From UBA1172 sp002457135 (GTDB lineage: Bacteria > Pseudomonadota > Alphaproteobacteria > Puniceispirillales > UBA1172), in assembly GCA_965660935.1 (NCBI GenBank), contig CBFIBR010000001.1:62001-126000 (forward strand): a DNA stretch of 64,000 nt, written 5' to 3'. The notes beneath the pieces were generated by a model. It searched no databases. It had not been told where the DNA came from and saw nothing but the letters and a program-made list of their open reading frames with translations. Position numbers and translations under genes: made by a program. Below are positions 50,145 to 59,199 of the stretch, piece after piece (the stretch's first letter is position 1; every line of letters begins with the position of its first letter).

Positions 50145-50873
50145 ATGATTTTTCGCCCTGCCCTGTGGATGACTGTTTTTGCCGTACCATCGCTGGTGAT
50201 CCTGCTGGCGCTTGGCACATGGCAGGTCAAGCGGTTGCAATGGAAAGATGAGCTGATTTCAGAGTTCACCGCCCGCGCCATGGGGGAGGCGATCACCCCG
50301 CCAGCGGCTGATGCTGCCTCCGGGCTGCGGTTTCAGCGGCTCAACCTTGCCGGTGAATGGATGCATGATGCCGAGGTTCAGCTCATCGGCCGGACCTTTG
50401 AAGGCACCGCCGGTTATCACGTCATCACCCCGTTCAGGCTGGATGATGGCCGGATTCTGCTGGTCAATCGTGGCTGGGTTTCCCAGGATTACCGCACCCC
50501 TCAGAAACGCCCCGGAACGCTCCATGCCGGTCCCCAGGAATTTCAGGCGATCCTGCGGCTGCCTGCCCGCAAGGGTTACTTTGTCCCCGGCAACAACCCC
50601 GTGCAGAATGACTGGTTCACACTCGATATCGGCGATATCAGGGCGCATCACGACCTTGGTGATGCCGTCATTGATGGATACAGTGCCGATGCCCTGCGCG
50701 CTGATGGCCCCTATGTTCTGCCCATCGGTGCCGCGGTTGAGATCACGATCCCCAATGATCACCTCAATTACGCCATCACCTGGTATGGCATTGCCCTCGG
50801 CTTGATCGGTGTCTATTTCGCATGGCATCATCAGTCGGGCCGCTTGCAGTTCCGCAGGGGCAGTGGGGAATAG
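50145..50873 (+). CDS. surf1: SURF1 family oxidase assembly protein
   Basis: SURF1 helps heme A insertion during cytochrome oxidase assembly. The 242-residue protein has two membrane helices at its ends (about 8-25 and 208-226) flanking a periplasmic domain. Typical parts are LGTWQVKRLQWK near 25-36, VNRGWV near 107 and WYGIALGLIGVYFAW at the end. It is preceded by the cox terminator, so it probably has its own promoter in 50095-50144, though I see no clear one. thrC starts 2 bases after its stop. Confidence 0.91.
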   Translation: MIFRPALWMTVFAVPSLVILLALGTWQVKRLQWKDELISEFTARAMGEAITPPAADAASGLRFQRLNLAGEWMHDAEVQLIGRTFEGTAGYHVITPFRLDDGRILLVNRGWVSQDYRTPQKRPGTLHAGPQEFQAILRLPARKGYFVPGNNPVQNDWFTLDIGDIRAHHDLGDAVIDGYSADALRADGPYVLPIGAAVEITIPNDHLNYAITWYGIALGLIGVYFAWHHQSGRLQFRRGSGE

Positions 50874-50875
50874 TC

Positions 50876-52282
50876 ATGGAATACATCAGCACTAGGGGGC
50901 AGGACGGGCCAATAGGCTTTGACGATGCGCTGTTATCCGGGCTGGCCCGTGATGGCGGGCTGTACCTGCCTGTTGAATGGCCACGCCTCAGCCATGATGA
51001 ATGGGCCGCGCTGAAGGGCAAATCCTATCAGGAAATCGCCACCGAGATCATGATCCGCTTCACGGATGGTGAAATCGGCCGTGATGAAATGATGGCGATG
51101 GTCACCGATACCTATGCAGGGTTCAGCCATGATACGGTTGCCCCGGTGGTTCCGGTGGCCGACAATATCCACCTGCTTGAGCTGTTTCACGGCCCGACCA
51201 TCGCGTTCAAGGATTACGCCATGCAGTTTCTGTCGCGTGCCTTTGACCGGGCGCTGGCGCAGCGTGGCCGCAGGGCCGTGATCCTGGGGGCAACCAGCGG
51301 CGATACCGGTTCGGCCGCGCTGGAGGCGTTTCAGGGCAGGGATTTTGTCGATATCTTCATCCTGTTTCCTGAGGGCAGGGTTTCACCGATCCAGCAGAAA
51401 CAGATGACCAGCATCATGGCGGATGGTGCCTTTGCGGTGGCGGTCAAGGGTGATTTCGATGCCTGTCAGGATGCTGTCAAGGCACTGTTCCGTGACCTTG
51501 AATTCAGGGACAGGGTCGGGCTGTCGGCGATCAATTCGATCAACTGGGCAAGGCTGATGCCGCAGATCGTCTATTACGCGACCTCGGCCCTGGCCCATGG
51601 CGCACCGGAAAGGCCGGTTGCCTTTTCCGTGCCGACGGGCAATTTCGGCAATATTTTCGCCGGTTATGCCGCCCGCCAGATGGGGCTGCCGATCAGCCGT
51701 CTGATCTGTGCCTCCAACCGAAACGATATCCTGACCCGGTTCTTTGAAAGCGGCACCATGGAACGCCGTTCCGTGGAACCGTCGCTCAGCCCGTCAATGG
51801 ATATTCAGGTATCCAGCAACTTTGAACGCCTGCTGTTTGAATTGCTGGGGCGTGATGGGGCTGCGGTGCGCGAACAGATGCAGGTCTTTGCCAGCACCGG
51901 CCGGTTCAGTGTTGATGACACTGCCCTTGATGCGGCCCGGGGGCTGTTTTCCGCCTTCAGGCTCGATGATGCCGGTATCCTTGATGAAATCAGAACGACG
52001 CTCGATGAAACGGGCATGGTGATCGATCCGCATTCGGCGGTTGGGCTGGCGGCGGCGCGGGCCGCTCGGCGTGATGGCCTGGTTGATGCTGAAACGCCGC
52101 TGATTGCGCTGGCCTGTGCGCATCCGGCCAAATTCCCTGATGCCGTGCGTGATGCTGTTGGGCAGATGCCTCCACTGCCGCCGCATCTGGCTGATCTGAT
52201 GGAACGCGATGAACGCATGCTGACCGCATCGGATGATACGGCGGCGATTGCAACGCTCGTTGACAGCAAGAGAAGGGGTTGA
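50876..52282 (+). CDS. thrC: Threonine synthase
   Basis: ThrC converts phosphohomoserine to threonine with pyridoxal phosphate. The 468-residue protein starts MEYISTRGQ and has the PLP-lysine K112 in GPTIAFKDYAMQFL, followed by GATSGDTGSAALEAF and the phosphate loop PTGNFGNIFAGYAA near 245. This is the longer enterobacterial-type enzyme. thrB (57201-58169) in the same window supplies its substrate. The start at 50876 follows GGGGA; the longer reading from inside surf1 is rejected. Confidence 0.96.
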   Translation: MEYISTRGQDGPIGFDDALLSGLARDGGLYLPVEWPRLSHDEWAALKGKSYQEIATEIMIRFTDGEIGRDEMMAMVTDTYAGFSHDTVAPVVPVADNIHLLELFHGPTIAFKDYAMQFLSRAFDRALAQRGRRAVILGATSGDTGSAALEAFQGRDFVDIFILFPEGRVSPIQQKQMTSIMADGAFAVAVKGDFDACQDAVKALFRDLEFRDRVGLSAINSINWARLMPQIVYYATSALAHGAPERPVAFSVPTGNFGNIFAGYAARQMGLPISRLICASNRNDILTRFFESGTMERRSVEPSLSPSMDIQVSSNFERLLFELLGRDGAAVREQMQVFASTGRFSVDDTALDAARGLFSAFRLDDAGILDEIRTTLDETGMVIDPHSAVGLAAARAARRDGLVDAETPLIALACAHPAKFPDAVRDAVGQMPPLPPHLADLMERDERMLTASDDTAAIATLVDSKRRG

Positions 52283-52286
52283 GGTG

Positions 52287-53576
52287 ATGCAGGGACACGA
52301 TACCAGGGTAAGCATTCTCCCGAACGGGCTGACGGTGGTGACCGCCAGCATGGCCTCGGCGAAGAGCATCTCGCTGGGCTACTGGGTCAAGGCAGGCGCA
52401 AGGGATGAGACCGCCTCCGAACACGGCATGGCGCATCTGCTGGAACACATGGCGTTCAAGGGAACCGAAAGGCGCGATGCCGCGATGATTGCGCGTGAGG
52501 TTGAGGACAGGGGCGGTTTTATCAACGCCCATACCAGCCGTGAGGAAACCGCCTATTACCTGCGCCTGATGCCTGAGGATATCGGCTTTGGCGTTGATCT
52601 GCTCGCTGATCTCCTGACCCGCTCGACCTACCCTGATAATGAGCTGGTGCGGGAGAAAAACGTCATCGTTCAGGAAATCGGCCAAAGCCACGATACCCCT
52701 GATGATCTGATCTTTGATCTCTATCAGGGGATCGCCCATGGTGATCATGCGCTGGCGCGGCCCATTCTGGGAACGGTGGAAAGCGTCACCGGGTTCAGCC
52801 GTGATAATATTCACGCTTTCCTCGGCCGTCATTATGCTGCTGATAACATCATTGTTGCGGCCTCTGGCCGGGTTGATCATGACGATTTTGTCGCCATGGT
52901 GGGGGAGGCATTTTCCCCGCTTTCAGCAGCGGCTGACACCATGCCGAGGCACGCCTCACCCTGGCCCGGAATGACGGCACCGAGGCGGCTGATCCATCAC
53001 CGTGAGCTGGAACAGGCGCATCTGGTCATGGGGCTGAAGGGCATGAGCGTCAACGATGATGATGCCCTGACCCTGGCGCTGCTCTCGGTTCTCTATGGCG
53101 GCGGCATGTCATCGCGGCTGTTTCAGGAAGCACGGGAAAAGCGCGGGCTATGCTACAGTGTGTTTTCCTACCCCCAGGGGTACGCTGATTGCGGCCAGTT
53201 GACGATTTACGCGGGCACTTCGGTTGATGATGCCGCGGAAATGGTGAAACTGGCGGGGGCCGAAATGGTGACCCTGGCCACAGCGGCCAGTGCTGATGAA
53301 ACCGCCCGTGCAAGGGCGCAGATCAGGGCCAGCCTGATGATGCGTCAGGAAAGCGTGGCCTCGGTCTGTGAGAGCCTGCCGCGTCACCTGATCTATTTTG
53401 GCCGCATTATCCCCGTGGCTGAACAGCTGGAGAAAATTTCAGGGATTACCGAGGCTGATATCCGGCGTGTTGCCAGCCGACTGATCGAAGAGCCGCCGGT
53501 GCTGGCGGCGATAGGCCCGCTGGCTGATGGTGATCTGCCTGATGAGGATGCCCTTCGATCTGCCTTCGCGGCCTGA
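52287..53576 (+). CDS. M16 family metallopeptidase
   Basis: A 429-residue zinc peptidase of the pitrilysin/mitochondrial-processing-peptidase family. The inverted zinc motif HLLEH gives His50, Glu53 and His54, and the third ligand Glu is in the VEDRGGFINAHTSREET to IVQEIG region near 125. The C-terminal inactive repeat has YGGGMSSRLFQEAREKRGLCYSV. It starts 4 bases after thrC; thrC-M16 is a conserved pair in alphaproteobacteria. The substrate is unknown, and no second M16 subunit is present. Confidence 0.93.
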   Translation: MQGHDTRVSILPNGLTVVTASMASAKSISLGYWVKAGARDETASEHGMAHLLEHMAFKGTERRDAAMIAREVEDRGGFINAHTSREETAYYLRLMPEDIGFGVDLLADLLTRSTYPDNELVREKNVIVQEIGQSHDTPDDLIFDLYQGIAHGDHALARPILGTVESVTGFSRDNIHAFLGRHYAADNIIVAASGRVDHDDFVAMVGEAFSPLSAAADTMPRHASPWPGMTAPRRLIHHRELEQAHLVMGLKGMSVNDDDALTLALLSVLYGGGMSSRLFQEAREKRGLCYSVFSYPQGYADCGQLTIYAGTSVDDAAEMVKLAGAEMVTLATAASADETARARAQIRASLMMRQESVASVCESLPRHLIYFGRIIPVAEQLEKISGITEADIRRVASRLIEEPPVLAAIGPLADGDLPDEDALRSAFAA

Positions 53577-53590
53577 TCGCCTTTAGAGAT

Positions 53591-53618
53591 TTCCGGCCAC
53601 TATTTTCCGGCCACTATT
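53591..53618. repeat. 14-base tandem duplication between the M16 peptidase and yqgE genes
   Basis: Two exact units TTCCGGCCACTATT (53591-53604, 53605-53618), plus a diverged third start. It lies in the 48-base convergent gap and is not a terminator. Confidence 0.85.
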
Positions 53619-53624
53619 TTCTGG

Positions 53625-54182
53625 TTAGGCGTTTCCGCTGAAGGGCGATATATGGGCGGTGGAAATGCCCATGCGGGAATAGCATGATGACCATATCCCG
53701 CCCATGGGTTCACCGAAAATCAGGTCTTCCTGAAACGGCATGGTGAGCCAGACATTGCTGCGCAGCTCATCTTCCAGTTGCCCGGCAGACCAGCTGGCAT
53801 GGCCGAGGGCGACAATAAAATCCGTGGGGCCGTGGCCATTGGCAATCTCGGCAATGATCTTGATGTTTGAGGTCATGGCCATGCGATCATTGATGGTGAT
53901 GGTATCGGGCAGGACATGTTCAGACGAATGCAGCACCATGCCGCGAGACTGTTCAACCGGCCCGCCATTGAAAATAGGAACATCACCGCAGAAACGAGGG
54001 GTACCAATACCGATCTGTTCTGCCAGCTCATCCAGGTACAGGCCATCCATAGGCTGATTGATGATCAGGCCCATGGCGGCATCGCTGTCGTGACTGCAAA
54101 TCAGGATGACAGAATTGCGAAACCGTTTGTCATCCATCTGAGGCATCGCGATCAGCATCTGCCCTGCAAGGTAATTTGCCAT
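53625..54182 (-). CDS. yqgE: YqgE/AlgH family protein
   Basis: A 185-residue cytoplasmic protein of the YqgE/AlgH (UPF0301) family. It starts MANYLAGQMLIAMPQM and has SVILICSHDSDAAMGLIINQP, typical of the family, and a C-terminal GWSAGQLE-like HASWSAGQLEDEL. I placed the start at 54182, with AAAGGGGG 8 bases upstream; the frame is open 79 codons further without family match. The molecular role of the family is unresolved. It is divergent from the DsbD-like gene. Confidence 0.92.
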   Translation of the reverse strand: MANYLAGQMLIAMPQMDDKRFRNSVILICSHDSDAAMGLIINQPMDGLYLDELAEQIGIGTPRFCGDVPIFNGGPVEQSRGMVLHSSEHVLPDTITINDRMAMTSNIKIIAEIANGHGPTDFIVALGHASWSAGQLEDELRSNVWLTMPFQEDLIFGEPMGGIWSSCYSRMGISTAHISPFSGNA

Positions 54183-54295
54183 GGCAAAACCCCCTTTCAG
54201 GTACCATATATCTAAAAGCCTAACCCCTCGGGCAGGTTCTGGAAAGCATAAATTAGTGACTTTGCGCATTGGCCTGTCCCGGGTATTAAAGGAAC

Positions 54296-56233
54296 ATGAT
54301 GAATAAATGGCGAAAAATCTCATTCCAGCGAGTGCTGACCCTGATGCTGTTGTGCATGTTTGGGGGCCTGCCTGGGGGCATTCATGGCGTTCATGGGGCG
54401 AAGGCTGATACCGGCCCATGGCAGGGCAACGAGTATTTTGAAGCCAGGTTGATCAGCGCGGTCACCGCAACCGGTGAGGCCCCCTCGCTTGAGGCCGGGC
54501 TTGAGTTCAGGTTATCGCCGGGCTGGAAAGTCTACTGGCGCAGCCCCGGTGATGCCGGCCTGCCGCCTGAACTTGATTTCACGGGTTCTGGTGCGGTTGC
54601 CGGCCACCACCTGTCGTTTCCGGCACCAACACGGTTTTCGATACTGGGGTTTGACAGCTACGGCTACAGCGATGCGGTGATCCTGCCGCTCAGGCTCGAT
54701 CTGGTGCGGGCAGGGCGTGATCTTGTCGTGGCGGCCGGGCTTGAGGGGCTGGTCTGCTCCGATATCTGCATCCCGGTTCAGGAAGTGCTGACCCTTTCGG
54801 TCCCGGCAGGGGAGGCGAAGCCGTCATCCCATGCAAGGCGAATGGCTGAATTCAGGTCCAGCGTGCCATCAGCGGGGACAGCGGGCGGGGTCAGCCTGCG
54901 CGGGGTGGCCATTGACGGGGAGGGGTTGAGCCTTGCCCTTGAACGCGTTGGCCAGCCCCTGACGCGACTTGATGGTGATATCTTTATTGAGGCGGCATCA
55001 GGCTATGGCTTCACGTCACCTCAATTTTCGGGTGGGCTGGCGCGCATCGGGGTTTCCGGGAAACCCGCCGCTGATCTGGCTGGAAATCCCGTGACCATCA
55101 CCGTGGTCGGGCGTGATTTCCTGCTTGAGGCTACATCGGTGGTGGCGGGCGAACCCCTCAAGCCAACCAGCATCATGCCTGCCCTGCTGGCCATGCTGGG
55201 GGTTGCCTTCATCGGCGGGGTGATCCTCAACGTCATGCCCTGCGTGCTGCCGGTGCTGACGCTCAAACTGTCATCCGTGATGGGTCACGGCGGCGGGGAG
55301 GCCATGGCCATCCGGCGTTCCTTCATCGCTACTGCGGCGGGGGTGATCGTCTCCTTCATTATCCTTGGCGCGGCCCTTCTGCTGGCACGGTCGGCCGGGC
55401 TTGCTGTCGGCTGGGGCATTCAGTTCCAGCAACCGGCCTTCCTTATCCTTGCCGCCGCTGCCATCGGGTTTTTCGGGCTGGTGATGCTTGATATAGTGAC
55501 CTTGCCCGTGCCTCAATTTGCCCAGCGTCTTGGGGGAAGCCAGGCATCATCAGGGTTAGCCGGTGATTTCGCCTCAGGCGCGCTGGCCACGCTTCTGGCC
55601 ACGCCGTGTTCGGCCCCCTTTGTCGGCACCGCCATCGCCTTTGCCCTTGCGGCACCGGGCGGCATGCTGATGACGGTCTTTCTTTCCATGGGGGCGGGGC
55701 TGGCCCTGCCCTGGGTGATGGTGGCGGCGTTCCCGGCGCTGGTCCGCTATCTGCCGAAACCGGGGCCGTGGCTGATCACCATGAAACGCGTGCTTGCCCT
55801 GGGGCTTTTTGCAACCTCGGTCTGGCTCCTGACCGTGCTGGGCAGTCATTTCAATTCAAGTGCAGGCCCTGATCAGGGCTGGCAGGAATGGCAACCGGGG
55901 CTGGCACAAAGCCTCACCGCTGAGGGCAGGGTGGTGTTCGTTGATGTGACCGCCGACTGGTGCATCACCTGCAAGACCAACAAGGCACTGGTGCTGGATA
56001 CCGATACTGTCAGCAAGACCTTTGCGGATCAGGATGTGGTGTTGCTGAGGGCAGACTGGACCCTGCCGGATGATGCGATCAGTGCCTATCTGGCCTCATT
56101 CGGCCGTTATGGTATTCCGTTCAATGCGGTTTACGGTCCATCGGCCCCGGATGGGTTGCCGCTCCCTGAAATTCTTACCACTTCGGCCATCAGGGATGCC
56201 TTGCAGCGTGCATCCGGCCCGCCCTTGCATTGA
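54296..56233 (+). CDS. ScsB/DsbD-like protein-disulfide reductase
   Basis: A 645-residue membrane protein that carries reducing power from the cytoplasm to the periplasm. It has an N-terminal signal, a periplasmic domain (about 40-290) with the Cys pair VCSDICIP near 155, and a central eight-helix core with Cys in VMPCVLPVL and ATPCSAPFVG. A C-terminal thioredoxin domain has WCITCK near 560. The large N-terminal domain places it in the ScsB-like group, not classical DsbD. A peroxiredoxin gene follows after 51 bases. The periplasmic partner is unknown. Confidence 0.88.
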   Translation: MMNKWRKISFQRVLTLMLLCMFGGLPGGIHGVHGAKADTGPWQGNEYFEARLISAVTATGEAPSLEAGLEFRLSPGWKVYWRSPGDAGLPPELDFTGSGAVAGHHLSFPAPTRFSILGFDSYGYSDAVILPLRLDLVRAGRDLVVAAGLEGLVCSDICIPVQEVLTLSVPAGEAKPSSHARRMAEFRSSVPSAGTAGGVSLRGVAIDGEGLSLALERVGQPLTRLDGDIFIEAASGYGFTSPQFSGGLARIGVSGKPAADLAGNPVTITVVGRDFLLEATSVVAGEPLKPTSIMPALLAMLGVAFIGGVILNVMPCVLPVLTLKLSSVMGHGGGEAMAIRRSFIATAAGVIVSFIILGAALLLARSAGLAVGWGIQFQQPAFLILAAAAIGFFGLVMLDIVTLPVPQFAQRLGGSQASSGLAGDFASGALATLLATPCSAPFVGTAIAFALAAPGGMLMTVFLSMGAGLALPWVMVAAFPALVRYLPKPGPWLITMKRVLALGLFATSVWLLTVLGSHFNSSAGPDQGWQEWQPGLAQSLTAEGRVVFVDVTADWCITCKTNKALVLDTDTVSKTFADQDVVLLRADWTLPDDAISAYLASFGRYGIPFNAVYGPSAPDGLPLPEILTTSAIRDALQRASGPPLH

Positions 56234-56284
56234 CCATGGCGGAAACTAGATCATCCTTAATGATGAAATAAAGGAATAACAATA

Positions 56285-56767
56285 ATGGCGCTCGAAACCG
56301 GCCAGAAACTCCCCGATGCCACCATCCACCAGATGGTTGATGGCAAGATCACCGAAACATCACTGCTGGAATGGTCAAGCGGGCGCAAGGTTGTTCTGAT
56401 TGCCCTGCCCGGTGCCTTTACGCCGACCTGTTCGGCGCGTCACCTGCCCGGCTATGTTGACCACGCTGATGAGTTCGCCCCGAAAGGCGTTGATGCCATC
56501 GGCTGTATTGCCGTCAACGATATTCATGTCATGACCGCATGGGGCAAGACCTCGGGGGCCGAGGGCAAGATCGATATGCTGGGTGACCCGTTCGGTGCGG
56601 CCTGTCATGCCATGGGGATTGATGTGGTCAGCACCCCGGTGCTGGGCAACAATCGCGCCGCCAGAATGGCGCTGGTGGCCGAAGACGGGGTCATCACCCA
56701 GCTTTACATGGAAAAGCCGTCGGCGTTTCAGGTTTCAGCCGCCGAGCATGTGCTGGCACGGCTCTAG
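56285..56767 (+). CDS. Peroxiredoxin, Prx5 type
   Basis: A 160-residue thiol peroxidase that reduces hydrogen peroxide and organic hydroperoxides. The peroxidatic Cys is in PGAFTPTCSARHLPGY (about residue 48), and the fold continues through CIAVNDIHVMTAWGK and LGDPFGAACHAMG. This matches the Prx5/AhpE-like hybrid group that uses glutathione or glutaredoxin, and glutathione is made by gshA here. No N-terminal signal is seen, so it is cytoplasmic. The stop shares CTAG with the rnhA stop. Confidence 0.94.
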   Translation: MALETGQKLPDATIHQMVDGKITETSLLEWSSGRKVVLIALPGAFTPTCSARHLPGYVDHADEFAPKGVDAIGCIAVNDIHVMTAWGKTSGAEGKIDMLGDPFGAACHAMGIDVVSTPVLGNNRAARMALVAEDGVITQLYMEKPSAFQVSAAEHVLARL

Positions 56768-57204
56768 CCTTTTTGATTTTCAGCCTCTTCCCGGGCCAGT
56801 TGGTCGCAACGTTCGTTGAGCGGATGACCGGCATGGCCCTTGACCCACTGCCAGTTGATATCGTGACCCTGCATGGCAGCATCAAGCTGTTGCCACAGAT
56901 CCTGATTGGCAACGGGTTTTTTGGCGGCTGTCATCCAGCCATTGCGTTTCCAGCCGTGAATCCATTTCGTGATACCGTCCCTCAGGTAAACACTGTCTGA
57001 GGTGAGGGTCACCGCAACCGGGCGTTTGAGCGCATTGAGCGCCATGATCGCCGCCGTCATTTCCATGCGGTTGTTGGTGGTCTCCGCCGCACCGCCTGAC
57101 AGGACTTTTTCGGTTTCACCATACTGCATGATCGCGGCCCATCCGCCGGGGCCCGGATTGCCGAGGCAGGACCCATCGGTATGGATTTCGACTATCCCGC
57201 TCAC
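56764..57204 (-). CDS. rnhA: Ribonuclease HI
   Basis: RnhA degrades the RNA strand of RNA-DNA hybrids. The 146-residue protein has the catalytic Asp10 (IHTDGSCLGNPGPGGW), Glu48 (NRMEMTAAI), Asp70 (TSDSVYL) and the basic handle WIHGWKRNGW, then VKGHAGHPLNERCDQLA with the last Asp. Length is exactly that of the minimal enzyme. It starts in the thrB stop (4-base overlap), giving ispH-thrB-rnhA, an order conserved in alphaproteobacteria. Confidence 0.97.
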   Translation of the reverse strand: MSGIVEIHTDGSCLGNPGPGGWAAIMQYGETEKVLSGGAAETTNNRMEMTAAIMALNALKRPVAVTLTSDSVYLRDGITKWIHGWKRNGWMTAAKKPVANQDLWQQLDAAMQGHDINWQWVKGHAGHPLNERCDQLAREEAENQKG

Positions 57205-58169
57205 CCGCCGAACCCATAGGCTTTGGGTGTGTTGACCTGATGATGGAAATTGAGCCGCCTCCAGTAATCCATCGGGTCATGGGGCCTGACCTGGGCATCG
57301 GCGGGGGTGTTGATCCAGTCATAGAGCCTTGTCAGGAAAAACCGCATCGCCGCGCCACGGCACAGCACCGGAATGGCGGCAATTTCGGCATTGCTCAGCG
57401 GACGTGTTGACTGATACCCTGATACCAGCTGCAACGCCTTGGTGATGTTGAAACTGCCATCCGGCTCAAAACACCAGGCGTTGAGCATGATGGCGAGGTC
57501 ATAGGCAATAAAATCATTGCAGGCAAAATAGAAATCGATCACCCCGGTGACGCGATCACCGATAAACAGCACATTATCCGGGAACAGATCAGCATGGATA
57601 ACGCCGTGGGGCAGATCATGGGGCCAGTCCGCGAGGATGCCTTCGAGGCGGGTTTTCGCCTGCGCCCACAGATCAGGCAGCAGCCCGTCGGTCTGGCCCT
57701 TGTCCGAGGCCTCAAGCAACGGCATCCAGCCCGCTGAATTGAGCGCGTTACGGCGCAGGGTCATGTAATCAGCCCCGGCCAGATGCATCCGCGCCAGCAC
57801 CGCACCGGCGGCACGGCAACGCTGCGGGGTCGGGCTGTTTGACCAGGTCCCGTCAAGGAAGGTGACAATGGCGGCAGCGCGATCACTAACTTCCTGTAAT
57901 ATCTGGCCTGATGTATCTTCAACAGGTTTGGGGCAGTTGATCCCGGCATTGGCCATATGCCCCATCAAGCCGATGAAAAACGGCAGGTCAGCACGGTCCA
58001 CCCGCTTTTCATAAAGCGTCAGGATAAATTCGCCCCCGGTGGTGGAAAGCCGGTAATTGGAGTTTTCAACCCCCTGGGTAATCCCGGAAAAGCTGGTCAG
58101 CTCACCAATGCCATAACCGCTGAGCAGGTCTTTCAGCTGATCTTCGTCAACACGGGTATAGACGGCCAT
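57201..58169 (-). CDS. thrB: Homoserine kinase, APH-fold type
   Basis: ThrB phosphorylates homoserine in threonine synthesis. The 322-residue protein has the aminoglycoside-phosphotransferase-like fold of alphaproteobacterial ThrB: GITQGVENSNYRL (about 29-41), the catalytic loop GVIHADLFPDNVLF (about 189-202) and VIDFYFACNDF near 212. It is unrelated to the GHMP-type ThrB of E. coli. The product goes to thrC (50876-52282). It sits 3 bases behind ispH and overlaps rnhA by 4 bases. Confidence 0.95.
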   Translation of the reverse strand: MAVYTRVDEDQLKDLLSGYGIGELTSFSGITQGVENSNYRLSTTGGEFILTLYEKRVDRADLPFFIGLMGHMANAGINCPKPVEDTSGQILQEVSDRAAAIVTFLDGTWSNSPTPQRCRAAGAVLARMHLAGADYMTLRRNALNSAGWMPLLEASDKGQTDGLLPDLWAQAKTRLEGILADWPHDLPHGVIHADLFPDNVLFIGDRVTGVIDFYFACNDFIAYDLAIMLNAWCFEPDGSFNITKALQLVSGYQSTRPLSNAEIAAIPVLCRGAAMRFFLTRLYDWINTPADAQVRPHDPMDYWRRLNFHHQVNTPKAYGFGG

Positions 58170-58172
58170 GGG

Positions 58173-59126
58173 TCAGTCCCTCAGGGCCGGGGGCAGGTTG
58201 AACTCGACGTCTTCAACAGTGGTCATGATCTCTTCGGTGGTGACGCTGTAGCGTGATGACAGGGCCGCGATCACCTCATCGACCAGCACTTCAGGGGCTG
58301 AGGCACCGGCTGAAATCCCGATGATACGGGCGCGGTCGGTCAGCGTGTAATCAATCATGGAGGCATCGGCGATCAGCGCGGCCTCAGTCGCCCCGGCGCG
58401 GAGCGCAACCTCAACCAGGCGTTTTGAATTGGATGAATTTTCAGCCCCGATCACCAGCACCAGATCAGCATCCTCGGCAATGACCTTGACGGCATTCTGG
58501 CGGTTGGTGGTGGCGTAGCAGATATCCTCGCCACGCGGCCCCTTGATGCCGGGGAAACGGCGTTTCAGGATACCGACGATTTCAGCGGTATCATCCACCG
58601 ACAGCGTGGTCTGGGTCGCAAAGGCAACCTCCATGCCTGCGGGCGGGATGATGGTTTCGGCATCGTCAGGGGTTTCGATCAGCGACATGGTACCGCTGGG
58701 AACCTGGCCCATTGTGCCTTCCACCTCAGGATGACCGGCATGGCCGATCAGCAGGATATGACAGCCCTCACGGACGTGGCGATGCGCCTCAATATGGACC
58801 TTGGTAACCAGCGGGCAGGTGGCATCAACGGCGATCATGCGGCGGGCATCAGCCTCGGCAACCACAGCTTTGGCGACCCCGTGGGCTGAGAAAACAACCG
58901 GTGCGCCTTCTGGCACTTCGTCCAGTTCCTCGACAAAAACCGCGCCCTTGGCGGCCAGCCCGTCAACAACGAAACGGTTATGCACGATTTCATGGCGGAC
59001 ATAGACTGGCTGGCCGAATTTTTCCAGCGCAACCTCGACAATACGAACGGCACGATCAACCCCGGCACAGAAACCCCTTGGCGCGGCGAGGCGGATAACC
59101 TTGCTTTCTTCAGATACGGAAACCAT
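58173..59126 (-). CDS. ispH: 4-hydroxy-3-methylbut-2-enyl diphosphate reductase
   Basis: IspH makes isopentenyl and dimethylallyl diphosphate in the last MEP-pathway step, with a 4Fe-4S cluster. The 317-residue protein has the three cluster cysteines in PRGFCAGVDRAV (Cys20), VDATCPLVTKVH (near 104) and EDICYATTNRQ (near 199). The conserved VRHEIVHN and GHPEVEGTMGQ are present. Isoprenoids from this pathway feed ubiA and ctaB. The start is 3 bases after no other gene; it heads ispH-thrB-rnhA. Confidence 0.97.
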   Translation of the reverse strand: MVSVSEESKVIRLAAPRGFCAGVDRAVRIVEVALEKFGQPVYVRHEIVHNRFVVDGLAAKGAVFVEELDEVPEGAPVVFSAHGVAKAVVAEADARRMIAVDATCPLVTKVHIEAHRHVREGCHILLIGHAGHPEVEGTMGQVPSGTMSLIETPDDAETIIPPAGMEVAFATQTTLSVDDTAEIVGILKRRFPGIKGPRGEDICYATTNRQNAVKVIAEDADLVLVIGAENSSNSKRLVEVALRAGATEAALIADASMIDYTLTDRARIIGISAGASAPEVLVDEVIAALSSRYSVTTEEIMTTVEDVEFNLPPALRD

Positions 59127-59199
59127 AGCCTGTTCTGCTTCAAGTTTGAGTGCAGGTCAACTTGAAACAGGCGCGGAAAGCGACTAGTGTCTAACCATC

